From Gp13-AA77 sp035516075 (GTDB lineage: Bacteria > Acidobacteriota > Terriglobia > UBA7540), in assembly GCA_035516075.1 (NCBI GenBank), contig DATJAQ010000214.1, positions 1-16,118 of the forward strand: a DNA stretch of 16,118 bases. Direction: 5' to 3'. This document shows, piece by piece, positions 1 through 7,678 of this stretch. Made by a program: the position numbers and the translations under genes. Position 1 is the stretch's first letter. Every line of letters starts with the position of its first letter. Under the pieces are notes generated by a model, which did not search any database, was not told where the DNA came from, and worked only from the letters and a program-made list of their open reading frames with translations.

Positions 1-101
1 GCCTTCCCTCCGCCCCTATTCGGCTCTCAAGACGCCAAGCCATTCGCGTGTCGTTGCCTTGACTCTGGACTGTTCTACCTCAAGGGCCGCACCGCTCCTG
101 C

Positions 102-1556
102 CTACCGCAGTCCCACCTGGCCGCGTACGGAGTCGATGAGCTTGGCCGCGTCGTAGCCCACGCCGTCCTTGAAAACGATTTCCACTTTCTCGATGTCGGC
201 GATGTCCCGGGCGGGATTGCCGTGAATCACCGCCAGATCGGCCGACTTGCCGGGAGCGAGGGTGCCGAGGCGGTCCAGTTCGCCCAGGAACGCGGCGCCG
301 TTGGCGGTGGCGATGTGGATGGCCTCGAGCGGGGTGAATCCGGCCTCCACCAGCAGCTCCACCTCGCGCTGATCGCCGAATCCGGCCAGCACGCCGCCGT
401 AGCCGGTGGGATCCTCGCCAGCCAGCAGCAGCCCTCCCGCTTGGGCGAAGTCGTGCTCGAACTGCATTTCCTTCTTCAGCTCCAGGGCGGCGAGGGCGCT
501 GGCTTTCTCATTGCCGCTGCGGCGCGCCCGGGTGGCCAGGTAACTGGTGCGCGCCTCGGGCGCGAGCGCCTCCAGCACGCGGTCGTCGAGCGGCGGGCGC
601 AAGCCCACGAAAGTCTCGAAGACGGGCAGGGTGGACGTCACCGCCACATGGCGCGCCACGAGATCGCGAATCGTCTCCTGAACCGGCGCGCCTTCCACGT
701 CGAGGGCGGCGAGCGTTTGGGCGGCTTCCGGGCCCGGCGGGCACACGTCCGGCACCTTGCCGGGGACGAACTCGGTATCCACCAGCAGCCCGTGCTCGAG
801 GTCGTCGATGCCGAGCGCGGCGGCCTCGCGAAATCCGATTGAGCACAGGTGGCCCGTGATTTTGAGGCCGTGCCGGTGGGCGGCCTCGACGGCGGCGGCG
901 AGCTCGGCGCGCGTAATGTGCATGTAGGCTTTGAATGAGGTGGCGCCCTCGGCAGCCCAGTAGTCCACGGTGCGCCTTGCGTCGTCCGGCCCGTCGAGCT
1001 CGTGCATGTTGGGCGTGTAGGCTCCGGGGCCTTCGAGATAAGGCCCGGTGACGTGAATCTTCGGGCCTGGCGCGCGCCCGCCGTCGATCAGTTTCTTCAC
1101 CGCAAGGTCGGTGTACGGCTCGATGGCGCCGGTGGTGCGCAGGCTGGTGACGCCGGCGGCGAGATAGAGGCGCGGCGCCGAGTAGGCCAGCTCGGTGTAA
1201 ACCGCCGGAAAGCCCTGGCTTCCGATGGCAGCGGGTGCGGGATAAAACATGTGATCGTGCATGCCCACGAGACCGGGGATCACCGTGTAGCCGGTAAGGT
1301 CGAGCACTTTCGCGCCTTCCGGCACCGGCGTGCCGGCGGAGGCGCCCAGGGCGCGAATGCGGCCGCCCTCGATCACCACCGTCTGGTCCTCGGCGGGCGC
1401 GGCGCCGGTGCCGTCGATCACGCGTACGTGCTCGAGCACGATCACGGGCGCCTCAACCCGCACGAACGCCTCCACCGCGGCGGAGAGCTTCGTCTGCGCG
1501 ACGAGCGCCTGAGGGAAAACGAGCACGGCCGCCAGCACCACACAATGCTTTCGCAT
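102..1556 (-). CDS. Exported amidohydrolase (imidazolonepropionase-like, amidohydrolase superfamily)
   Basis: The 484-residue protein is a metal-dependent hydrolase of the superfamily that cleaves C-N bonds in cyclic amides or dipeptides; the substrate cannot be read from sequence. Residues 1-20 form a signal peptide (Arg-Lys, hydrophobic core, cleavage near VA-Q), so it acts in the periplasm or outside. An N-terminal beta-sandwich strand is followed by the metal motif H100-D-H102 after 'VIPGLVG'. K209 is a candidate bridging lysine, H236 and H255 are candidate metal ligands, and D382 in 'GED' is the likely catalytic Asp. The C-terminus 'LGTLAPGKSADLAV' is typical of the family. ATG is preceded by AGGAGAGG (1562-1569) at 5 nt. 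It is divergent from the VTT gene and looks monocistronic. Class is confident; substrate is unknown. Confidence 0.9.
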   Translation of the reverse strand: MRKHCVVLAAVLVFPQALVAQTKLSAAVEAFVRVEAPVIVLEHVRVIDGTGAAPAEDQTVVIEGGRIRALGASAGTPVPEGAKVLDLTGYTVIPGLVGMHDHMFYPAPAAIGSQGFPAVYTELAYSAPRLYLAAGVTSLRTTGAIEPYTDLAVKKLIDGGRAPGPKIHVTGPYLEGPGAYTPNMHELDGPDDARRTVDYWAAEGATSFKAYMHITRAELAAAVEAAHRHGLKITGHLCSIGFREAAALGIDDLEHGLLVDTEFVPGKVPDVCPPGPEAAQTLAALDVEGAPVQETIRDLVARHVAVTSTLPVFETFVGLRPPLDDRVLEALAPEARTSYLATRARRSGNEKASALAALELKKEMQFEHDFAQAGGLLLAGEDPTGYGGVLAGFGDQREVELLVEAGFTPLEAIHIATANGAAFLGELDRLGTLAPGKSADLAVIHGNPARDIADIEKVEIVFKDGVGYDAAKLIDSVRGQVGLR

Positions 1557-1631
1557 GAGAACCTCTCCTACACGTTGAGATTATGACTTGCCGTCGCAGC
1601 GGCATCCGGAAGGCGGGCTCGCCCGAACAAA

Positions 1632-1661
1632 TTGCCCCGCTCTCGGGATTCAGCTTAGAAT
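1632..1661 (+). promoter_or_regulatory. Putative sigma70 promoter of the VTT-family gene
   Basis: TTGCCC (1632-1637), an 18-nt spacer and TAGAAT (1656-1661) lie just upstream of a GGAG ribosome-binding site (1678-1681) and the GTG start at 1691. The predicted leader is only about 25 nt. The match is moderate and based on sequence alone. Confidence 0.4.
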
Positions 1662-1690
1662 GAGCACCTCGGTTCCTGGAGCCCAGCATA

Positions 1691-2290
1691 GTGCACTGGT
1701 TGCAGTCGGTCGCGATTCATTTAGGCCGCGTTCTGGCCCGATACGGGGGATGGGGCCTCTTTCTCATCAACGTTCTTGATTCGTCGGTGCTCGCGTTCCC
1801 ACTCATCAACGACATCCTGCTGATCCACATGGCCAGCCGCCGGCCCGACATGGCGATTATTTACGCCATCCAATGCACCGCCGGCTCCATCGCGGGCTCA
1901 TTCGCCATCTACGGCCTGGGCCGCGGCGGCTTGCGCCTGTTTAAGCGCAACCCGGAAATGCGCGAGGCCGGGCGCGCCCGCCGCTGGCTGAAGCGCAATG
2001 ATTTTGCCACGGTACTGGTGGCGGCGCTACTGCCGCCGCCGACGCCTTTCAAAGTGGTGCCCATCATGGCCGGCGCTCTGGGCATGAACCCGGGGCGGCT
2101 GGGCGCGGCACTGCTCCTCGGCCGCGGCCTGCGCTTCGCGCTGGAAGCCTGGGTCGGCATGCGCTATGGGGCCGAGGCGGAACGATACCTGAAATACCAC
2201 CTGGGATTCCTCTCCGTCGCCACCGCCGCCAGCGTCGTCCTGCTGGTGGTGATCTACCGCTACCTGCAAAAGACGGCCCCCGCGGATTGA
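1691..2290 (+). CDS. DedA/VTT-domain (SNARE-associated Golgi family) membrane protein
   Basis: This 199-residue integral membrane protein is of the VTT/DedA type (YqaA-like). Members are linked to lipid scrambling or transport and envelope homeostasis. It has an N-terminal amphipathic/hydrophobic segment (residues 15-40, 'GGWGLFLINVLDSS'), a hydrophobic stretch near 52-75 with small Gly/Ser residues, and a central 'ALLPPPTPFKVVPIMAGALGM' re-entrant-type segment near residues 112-132 that is characteristic of the family. A last membrane helix lies near 174-192. The start is GTG, chosen because GGAG precedes it by 9 nt and the first residues fit the family. The gene converges on the YdjM-like gene across a hairpin. 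The specific substrate is unknown. Confidence 0.85.
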   Translation: MHWLQSVAIHLGRVLARYGGWGLFLINVLDSSVLAFPLINDILLIHMASRRPDMAIIYAIQCTAGSIAGSFAIYGLGRGGLRLFKRNPEMREAGRARRWLKRNDFATVLVAALLPPPTPFKVVPIMAGALGMNPGRLGAALLLGRGLRFALEAWVGMRYGAEAERYLKYHLGFLSVATAASVVLLVVIYRYLQKTAPAD

Positions 2291-2312
2291 TGCCGGCGCC
2301 CGGTGGCGCCGT

Positions 2313-2329
2313 CCTCCGCGATGCGGAGG
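2313..2329. terminator. Hairpin between convergent genes, possible bidirectional terminator
   Basis: CCTCCGC (2313-2319), loop GAT and GCGGAGG (2323-2329) make a perfect 7-bp GC-rich stem in the 49-nt space between two convergent stop codons (2290 and 2340). No U-tract follows on either strand, so it is not a canonical intrinsic terminator. Confidence 0.4.
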
Positions 2330-2339
2330 CGCCCCGCGT

Positions 2340-3350
2340 TCATGGGCTGGGTCTGCCCATGAAGCTAAACGTCTGCCCCACGACTTGCAGGTTGGGGCCG
2401 AGGTCGATGGTGGCTTCAAAAGAACCCACGGAGCCGGAAGCCCTGCCAAAACGCAAGTCGCGGATGATGACTTCCCAGCCGCCCTCCGGCTGCGTTTCGA
2501 CCCGCGCGAAGGGGAAGCGCGCAAAGTCCATGAACACGCGCCCCACGTGCGACGCCACCGCGGCGTTCAAGGCGGGCGAAGGCTCAGGCTTGCGAAACAC
2601 CTCGGCCTGGCCGGGATCCACGTCCGCAGCCAGCGAGTTCGCAGGAAGCACGTGAAAGGCCGAGTCCGTCTCCACCACACCCACCCAGTCGAGCGGGTTG
2701 AGGGTGGGAAAGGCACCCAGGCGCAACGGCGGCTCCTCGGCGTAGTTGTTGGACGCGAGCAGGCTCAGCGCGCGGCGGTGGCAGAAATCGCGCACACCCC
2801 AGAGCAGCACCAGGCCCACCAGCGCGACCACCGCGCCGCGGCGATACCCGGGCCGCCCGGCGCCCACCTCCTCGGAGACCAGCCGCAACAGGAAAGGAAG
2901 GCCGAGCCCGGCCGCGAGCAGCAAGAGCAGCATGGGGTCCAGGATGGGCATGATGTCCCAGGCGAACCAGCGGCCGCTGACAGGCATGAAGGGACGCACT
3001 CCATAGGCGTTGGTGAAGTCGAGCAGCAGGTGGCCCAGCAGCCCGGTCGAGCAGGCCAGGAACAGCCAGCGCAGATTGAGAGGAGGCGAGGAGGGCTTCG
3101 GCCGCGCCCGGCGCCCGGGCAGGTAAATGAGGGCCGTGAGCATCAGCGCGAGGCCGGCGAGGCCGGCGAACGAATGCGTGATGCCTCGATGGTACTCGAG
3201 GTAGCTGGCACTGCCGCGAATTCGCGTGACCACGTCCACGTCCGGTGCGTTCGAAGCCAGGACGAGCGCCAGCGTGGCGAAGCGGGTCTTGCGCTTCAGC
3301 CCGGCCTGGCTCAAGGCGATTCCGGTGAGGGTGTGGGTGAAATTATCCAT
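2340..3350 (-). CDS. YdjM-type (DUF457) inner-membrane metal-dependent hydrolase
   Basis: The 336-residue protein matches the membrane-bound metal-dependent hydrolase family of E. coli YdjM. The family signature is intact: H6 in 'FTHTLTG', the 'NAPDVD' motif (N34, D37, D39), H54 in 'EYHRG', 'THS' at 58-60, and 'GLLGHLLLD' with H107 and D111, followed by 'NAYGVRPF'. Hydrophobic helices lie near 61-77, 94-112, 138-157 and 173-186. Residues from about 190 form a soluble extension. Family members are poorly characterised; a phospholipase-like hydrolase role is proposed from the conserved metal residues. It lies 48 nt downstream of the lipid kinase on the same strand, so co-transcription and an envelope-lipid role are inferred. 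The ATG start is at the conserved N-terminus; its ribosome-binding site is weak. Confidence 0.87.
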   Translation of the reverse strand: MDNFTHTLTGIALSQAGLKRKTRFATLALVLASNAPDVDVVTRIRGSASYLEYHRGITHSFAGLAGLALMLTALIYLPGRRARPKPSSPPLNLRWLFLACSTGLLGHLLLDFTNAYGVRPFMPVSGRWFAWDIMPILDPMLLLLLAAGLGLPFLLRLVSEEVGAGRPGYRRGAVVALVGLVLLWGVRDFCHRRALSLLASNNYAEEPPLRLGAFPTLNPLDWVGVVETDSAFHVLPANSLAADVDPGQAEVFRKPEPSPALNAAVASHVGRVFMDFARFPFARVETQPEGGWEVIIRDLRFGRASGSVGSFEATIDLGPNLQVVGQTFSFMGRPSP

Positions 3351-3398
3351 AGCCGCATTGTTGCGCCGGGCCGGCCTTCGCGCCGAGGCCAGGCGGTG

Positions 3399-4331
3399 TC
3401 AGCGCCAGCGGCGCTCGGGCAGGAGCAGCGTGAGGGCGTCCGGCACCCATTCAAAGGTGGCGGGAAGTTGGCCCGCCAGTTCGCCGTCCACTTCCACGTA
3501 AATTCGCCGGCGCGCGCCAGGCGCCGAGCAAGCAAAGGGCGCATCCTCCGCAAGGCGGACGTCGCTGAGCTTGAGATGCCGCCGCAGTGCAGCAGCCACG
3601 GCATAAAGCGCATAGCGCCAGGCGTGGCGTCCTTCGAACAAGCAGGCGCGCAGGCGCCCGTCGAGAAGGCTCGCCCCGGGCGCGAGATGAAACCATCCGG
3701 CGTAGATCTCGGTGAGCAGAAAAACGGCCAGGGTGGCGCGCCGCTCCTCCCGCTCGCCGTGGCAGACGAACGAGGGGAACCCGTAGCGGAGGGCCTGGCG
3801 GATGGACTCCCATCCGTAGGCAAGCACGCCAAGGGACGCCTTGAAATCCCACTCGAGGCGATGGACGACGTAAGCGTCGAAGCCGACGCCGGCCACGCTC
3901 AGAAAGTATCGCGGTAAGGGCGCCGCGCCCTGCCCGGCCGGCCCCCACGTGACCCGCCCCAAACCGATTCGGCGCAGAACGGCGCGCGCCAATTGACGGG
4001 CCGCCGAAACCGGATCATCGGGGAGGCCCAGGTCCTTGGCGGCGATGTTTGCGGTGCCACCGGGCAGTATCGCCAGCGGGCACGCACTTCCCACCAATCC
4101 GTTCACAACCTCGTTCAGGGTACCGTCGCCGCCGCAGACAATCACGGCGCGCGAGCCGTCGCGAGCCGCGGCGAGCGCCAGGTCGCGCGCGCTGGATGGA
4201 CCGGTAGTGGGCCGGACGTCGAGCACGAATCCGGCTTGCTGGAGGATGCCCGCCGCAGCCTGAATTTCGCCTTCGCGCCGGGCCGGGTTGCGCCCGGCGA
4301 CAGGGTTGTAGATGAGCGTTGCGCGGCTCAA
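3399..4331 (-). CDS. Diacylglycerol kinase family lipid kinase (YegS/LCB5-like)
   Basis: This 310-residue enzyme is predicted to phosphorylate diacylglycerol or a related lipid with ATP at the inner face of the membrane. The N-terminal catalytic domain opens with 'LIYNPVAGR' (residues 6-14). The nucleotide-binding GGDG (67-70) continues as TLNEVVNGL (71-79), and 'LPGGTAN' (89-95) completes the active site. The C-terminal beta-sandwich contains 'FHLAPGASLLDGRL', the usual substrate-domain motif, and 'YVEVDGE' near the end. The start is TTG at 4331, because the frame offers no ATG or GTG upstream and the family begins here. No Shine-Dalgarno precedes it (the leader reads CCTCCTCCC). It probably forms an operon with the downstream YdjM-like gene. 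The lipid substrate is not predictable. Confidence 0.9.
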   Translation of the reverse strand: MSRATLIYNPVAGRNPARREGEIQAAAGILQQAGFVLDVRPTTGPSSARDLALAAARDGSRAVIVCGGDGTLNEVVNGLVGSACPLAILPGGTANIAAKDLGLPDDPVSAARQLARAVLRRIGLGRVTWGPAGQGAAPLPRYFLSVAGVGFDAYVVHRLEWDFKASLGVLAYGWESIRQALRYGFPSFVCHGEREERRATLAVFLLTEIYAGWFHLAPGASLLDGRLRACLFEGRHAWRYALYAVAAALRRHLKLSDVRLAEDAPFACSAPGARRRIYVEVDGELAGQLPATFEWVPDALTLLLPERRWR

Positions 4332-4339
4332 AGGGAGGA

Positions 4340-4378
4340 GGTGCCCGAGGCGAATTCCGAGAAACTCGGCCCGGCACC
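4340..4378 (-). promoter_or_regulatory. Structured leader next to the lipid-kinase start
   Basis: An outer 6-bp stem (4340-4345 with 4373-4378) encloses a 5-bp hairpin CCGAG-AAA-CTCGG (4357-4369). The element ends 8 nt before the TTG start of the lipid kinase, which lacks a ribosome-binding site. It could affect translation or be GC-rich noise. Confidence 0.25.
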
Positions 4379-4431
4379 GGTAAGCACCTGTCCGTTCGCG
4401 GCGGACGGCGGCAGAAGAGCCAATGACCGCC

Positions 4432-4833
4432 TTACTTGATATTGGCGTCCGCGGGAAACATCCCTGAAACCACCCTCAAGGCAGTCATCTCGCCGGACTT
4501 CTTGTCCTTGTGAATCTTCACCCAAACATCGTCACCGGCTTTCAGGTCGGAGGCGGAGCCGGGCTGCCCGTCGCGATAGAACTTCGTTTTCTTGTCCAGC
4601 TTGAATGCCTGACCGTCGCCGAACTCGGTCTTGTCACAGACTATTTCGGATGGCCCGATCGTCTTCACTACCCCGTAAACGAAGCCCTGAAGGTTGCGGG
4701 CCGTTTCGGTAGGATCGCCGAAGCGGCCATTGTCGGGCCGAGACGGAGGCTGATCGGCCCGCTGCGCGCGCGCCGCCGGTACCGAAACCGCCATCATGAC
4801 TGCGGCGATGATGATTGCGAACCGAGCTTTCAA
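4432..4833 (-). CDS. Small exported protein, DUF5666-like
   Basis: The 133-residue protein has a clear signal peptide (MKARFAIIIAAVMMAVSVPA, cleavage near ARA-Q at residue 23). The rest is one small beta-rich domain: 'GFVYGVVKTIG' (50-60), 'AFKLDKKTKFYRDGQ' (76-90), 'LKAGDDVWVKI' (97-107). This pattern (G-x-V strand, 'T-x-x-x-x-dG', 'lk-x-Gd-x-V') resembles the DUF5666/OB-like repeat. Function is unknown; a periplasmic location is inferred. The start is TTG at 4833, with GAGG 5 nt upstream and a promoter at 4889-4917. The longer frame from 4944 would begin upstream of that promoter. It lies 100 nt upstream of the lipid kinase on the same strand. Confidence 0.75.
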   Translation of the reverse strand: MKARFAIIIAAVMMAVSVPAARAQRADQPPSRPDNGRFGDPTETARNLQGFVYGVVKTIGPSEIVCDKTEFGDGQAFKLDKKTKFYRDGQPGSASDLKAGDDVWVKIHKDKKSGEMTALRVVSGMFPADANIK

Positions 4834-4888
4834 GCTGACCTCAGTCCCGAGAGCAACCCGAACCGGCCGCGTTCGGGCCGCCGCATTG

Positions 4889-4917
4889 AACGTAGCGCCA
4901 CGGGCGGGTGGTGTCAA
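4889..4917 (-). promoter_or_regulatory. Sigma70 promoter for the DUF5666-like gene
   Basis: On the minus strand a perfect -35 TTGACA (4912-4917) is followed by an exact 17-nt spacer and TACGTT (4889-4894) as a weak -10. Transcription would start near 4882, giving a leader of about 50 nt to the TTG at 4833. Confidence 0.5.
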
Positions 4918-4981
4918 GTTGGAGCGCCACGTTCCGAGTCGCAACCTGCGCCCAGGCGTTCGGCTCTAAGGGCCTAAACGC

Positions 4982-4987
4982 TATAAT
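4982..4987 (+). promoter_or_regulatory. Putative -10 box of ligA
   Basis: A consensus TATAAT lies 46 nt before the ligA GTG start, so transcription would begin near 4994. No convincing -35 is seen at 16-19 nt. The same CTATAAT context occurs upstream of the peroxiredoxin gene, which supports its use as a -10 element. Confidence 0.45.
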
Positions 4988-5033
4988 TCTCCAGAGCCGG
5001 ACGGCGCCAAGCCGCCCGCTCCCGAGGAGACCC

Positions 5034-7055
5034 GTGCCCTCACGCCCGGAGAAGGAAATCGAGAAGCTTCGCGACGAGATCCGGCATCACGAGCACCGCT
5101 ACTACGTGCTCGACGAGCCTGAAATCTCCGACGGCGAGTTCGACCGGTTGATGCGGCGCCTGCAGGACCTGGAACGCGAGCATCCGGAGCTCGTGACAAC
5201 GGATTCGCCCACCCAGCGTGTAGGCGGCACGCCGTCGGCCGAGTTCCCCAAAGTGCGGCACTCGGTCCCGATGATGAGCCTCGACAACACCTACTCGGTG
5301 GACGAAATCCGGGATTTCGATCGCCGCGTGCGCGAGCTTTCGGGCCGCGATCAGGTGGACTACGTGGGCGAGTTGAAGCTCGACGGCCTCTCCATTTCGC
5401 TGGTCTACGAAAACGGCGTGCTGGCGCGGGGTGTGACCCGGGGCGACGGCGTGGAAGGCGAAGAGGTCACGGCCAACCTGCGCACCATCCGCGCTCTTCC
5501 GCTGCGGCTCGATACCAAAAGGCTCAGGCTGTGGGGCGCGCCCAAACGCTTCGAAGTGCGGGGCGAGGTGATCATGCCGCACAAGGCGTTCGAACAGCTG
5601 AACGCGCGCCGCGAAGCGGCCGGAGAGCCCAAGTTTGCCAATCCGCGCAATTCCGCCGCCGGCACCCTCCGCCTGCTCGATTCCCGGATCGTGGCCGAGC
5701 GGCAGCTCGACATCTTTCTCTATTTCGCGCTCGTCAACGGCAAGCCTCCGCTCGCCGAGCACTGGAAGGTGCTTGAATCCATGGCCAAGCTCGGCTTCAA
5801 GGTGAACCCCAACCGCCGCCTGTGCCGCTCTTTCGACGAGGTTTTGGGGTACATCCAGAAATGGGAGACGGAGCGCGACAAGCTCGAATACGAGACCGAC
5901 GGCGTGGTGATCAAGGTGAATGAAACCGGCCTCTGGGACGAACTCGGCTCCACCGCCAAATCGCCGCGCTGGGCCGTGGCCTACAAATATCCCGCCCGGC
6001 AGTCCACCACCGTTATCCGGAACATCCGCGCTCAGGTGGGCCGCACCGGCACGCTGACGCCGGTGGCCGATCTCGAGCCCGTGGACGTAGGCGGCGTTAC
6101 GGTGAGCCACGCCACACTTCACAACATGGATGAAGTCGAGCGCCTCGGCGTTCAGATTGGCGACACCATCCTTTTGCAGCGCGCGGGCGAGGTGATCCCG
6201 CAGGTGGTCAAGGTGGTGAAGCACGCCCCGGATGGGCGCGCCTTCAGCATGCCGGCGCACTGTCCAGTTTGCGGCGGCGAGGTGTTTCGGGCCGAGGGCG
6301 AAGTGGCCTATCGCTGCATGAACCGCGCCTGCCCGGCGCAACTGAAGGAATCGCTGCTCCATTTCGCCGCGCGCCACGCCATGGATATCGATGGCCTCGG
6401 TGAGGCGCTGGTGGATCAACTGGTGGACCGCCATCTGGTGAAGGACGTCGCAGACCTCTATGCGCTGAAGCAGGAGCCGATCGAGGCCTTGGAGCACATG
6501 GGCGCAAAATCGGCGGCCAACCTGCTACGCGAAATCGAAGGCAGCAAAAAGAAAGAGCTGGCGCGCGTGATCTTCGCCATCGGAATTCCCTTTGTCGGCG
6601 AGCGCACCGGCCAGATCCTGGCGGAACATTTCGGGTCGGTCGATCGTCTCGCGGCGGCCAGCGAAGCTGAACTTGAGGAGGCCAGCGAAATCGGGCCCAA
6701 AATCGCAGGCGGGATTGCGGAGTTTTTCCGCGAGGAGCGCAATCGAAAGGTGATCGAGAAGCTGCGCCAAGCCGGGGTGCGGCTCGAAATGCCGGCTTCG
6801 GAGCGCAAGAAGCCGAAAGGCGAAGGCCCCCTCACCGGGAAGACCTTCGTGCTCACGGGCACGCTGCCGACGTATTCACGCGAGGAAGCGGCCAGGATGA
6901 TCGAAGACGCGGGCGGGCGCGTGACGGGTTCGGTGAGCAAGAAGACCGATTACGTGGTGGCAGGCGAGGAAGCCGGGTCGAAGCTTGACAAGGCGAAGTC
7001 GCTCGGAGTGACGGTCATCGACGAGAAGGCGCTGCTCGCGCTAGCCAGGCAGTGA
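5034..7055 (+). CDS. ligA: NAD-dependent DNA ligase LigA
   Basis: This essential cytoplasmic enzyme seals nicks in DNA using NAD+. The 673-residue length is normal for the family. Domain Ia carries 'HHEHRYYVLDEPEISDGEFDRL' at its front, the NMN-binding part. K115 in 'ELKLDG' is the adenylated lysine, at the same number as in E. coli. Then come the 'RGDG' loop, the adenylation domain, the OB fold ('QVGRTGTLTPVADLEPV') and a four-Cys zinc finger (CPVC and CMNRAC). Helix-hairpin-helix repeats follow near residues 450-580, and a C-terminal BRCT domain starts at 'GPLTGKTFVLTG'. GTG at 5034 is chosen because GAGGAG (5024-5029) precedes it and it restores family length. The frame opens earlier, but that sequence is upstream of the TATAAT. 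Confidence 0.97.
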   Translation: MPSRPEKEIEKLRDEIRHHEHRYYVLDEPEISDGEFDRLMRRLQDLEREHPELVTTDSPTQRVGGTPSAEFPKVRHSVPMMSLDNTYSVDEIRDFDRRVRELSGRDQVDYVGELKLDGLSISLVYENGVLARGVTRGDGVEGEEVTANLRTIRALPLRLDTKRLRLWGAPKRFEVRGEVIMPHKAFEQLNARREAAGEPKFANPRNSAAGTLRLLDSRIVAERQLDIFLYFALVNGKPPLAEHWKVLESMAKLGFKVNPNRRLCRSFDEVLGYIQKWETERDKLEYETDGVVIKVNETGLWDELGSTAKSPRWAVAYKYPARQSTTVIRNIRAQVGRTGTLTPVADLEPVDVGGVTVSHATLHNMDEVERLGVQIGDTILLQRAGEVIPQVVKVVKHAPDGRAFSMPAHCPVCGGEVFRAEGEVAYRCMNRACPAQLKESLLHFAARHAMDIDGLGEALVDQLVDRHLVKDVADLYALKQEPIEALEHMGAKSAANLLREIEGSKKKELARVIFAIGIPFVGERTGQILAEHFGSVDRLAAASEAELEEASEIGPKIAGGIAEFFREERNRKVIEKLRQAGVRLEMPASERKKPKGEGPLTGKTFVLTGTLPTYSREEAARMIEDAGGRVTGSVSKKTDYVVAGEEAGSKLDKAKSLGVTVIDEKALLALARQ

Positions 7056-7093
7056 GCGAGGCGGGCTCTCAGCGGCGGCAGCCGGGAGGCATC

Positions 7094-7672
7094 ATGTCCT
7101 TTGGTAGCGTCATCCAATGGTCGATCGAAGGCTCGTGGATCTTCTTCCTGGTCTACTGGTTCGCCATGGCGTTTCGCGTCAAGCGCGTCGTCAAGCGGCA
7201 GAGCGCCGCGGGGCGGATGATCCAGTTCGCGGGAGGTACGGCAATCGTCATTCTCATGTGGAACGACAAGATTCCGGGCGGCGTGCTGGCGTCCCGATTT
7301 GTCCCGGCGGCTCGCGGCTGGGCGCTGGCGGCCGCCCTGCTCACCTGCGCCGGCATAGCGATCGCAATCTGGGCCCGCGCCATCCTCGGAGGCAACTGGA
7401 GCGGGACCGTGACCTTGAAACGAGACCACACGCTGACCCGCACCGGACCTTACGCTATCGTGCGCCACCCGATCTACTCGGGCATCCTGCTGGCTCTCGC
7501 CGGCACGGCGCTGGCGGTCGGCGAGTGGCGCGGTCCTCTGGCGGTTGGGATTGCGTTCGCGATGTTCCTCGTCAAGTTGCGGACCGAGGAGCGCTTCATG
7601 ACCGAGCAGTTCGGACGCGAGTACGAGGCGTACCGCTACGCAACCCGGGCGCTCATTCCCTACATCTTCTGA
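7094..7672 (+). CDS. ICMT/PEMT-like membrane methyltransferase
   Basis: The 192-residue integral membrane protein belongs to the isoprenylcysteine carboxyl methyltransferase / phospholipid methyltransferase group, which uses S-adenosylmethionine. The diagnostic C-terminal half is present: 'TGPYAIVRHPIYSGILLA' (117-134), a hydrophobic helix, then the paired acidic 'RTEERFMTEQFGREYEAY' (163-180) and 'LIPYIF' end. About four to five membrane helices are seen (11-28, 45-57, 75-96, 127-143, 147-163). Bacterial members have unassigned substrates. ATG at 7094 has GGGAGG (7084-7089) upstream. A GTG overlapping the ligA stop (7052) is possible but has no such site. It probably shares the ligA transcript. 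Confidence 0.85.
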   Translation: MSFGSVIQWSIEGSWIFFLVYWFAMAFRVKRVVKRQSAAGRMIQFAGGTAIVILMWNDKIPGGVLASRFVPAARGWALAAALLTCAGIAIAIWARAILGGNWSGTVTLKRDHTLTRTGPYAIVRHPIYSGILLALAGTALAVGEWRGPLAVGIAFAMFLVKLRTEERFMTEQFGREYEAYRYATRALIPYIF

Positions 7673-7678
7673 ACTAGG

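Noticed and set aside
1..101. Gene end or RNA gene at the left edge
   Set aside because: No frame shows a recognisable protein tail, and no tRNA-like fold or T-arm motif was seen.
2385..3917. Long open frame on the plus strand opposite the lipid kinase and YdjM-like genes
   Set aside because: It is antisense to two well-supported genes. The product is Arg/Gly/His/Gln-rich with no domain, as expected from high-GC antisense frames.
4908..5033. 42-residue N-terminal extension of LigA
   Set aside because: It has no family similarity, it lies upstream of the TATAAT, and GTG at 5034 with GAGGAG gives the standard length and K115.
5040..6497. Long minus-strand open frame inside ligA
   Set aside because: It is antisense to a clear ligase gene, and its composition is typical of a shadow frame.
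7052..7093. GTG start of the methyltransferase overlapping the ligA stop
   Set aside because: There is no ribosome-binding site and no hydrophobic match, whereas ATG at 7094 has GGGAGG.
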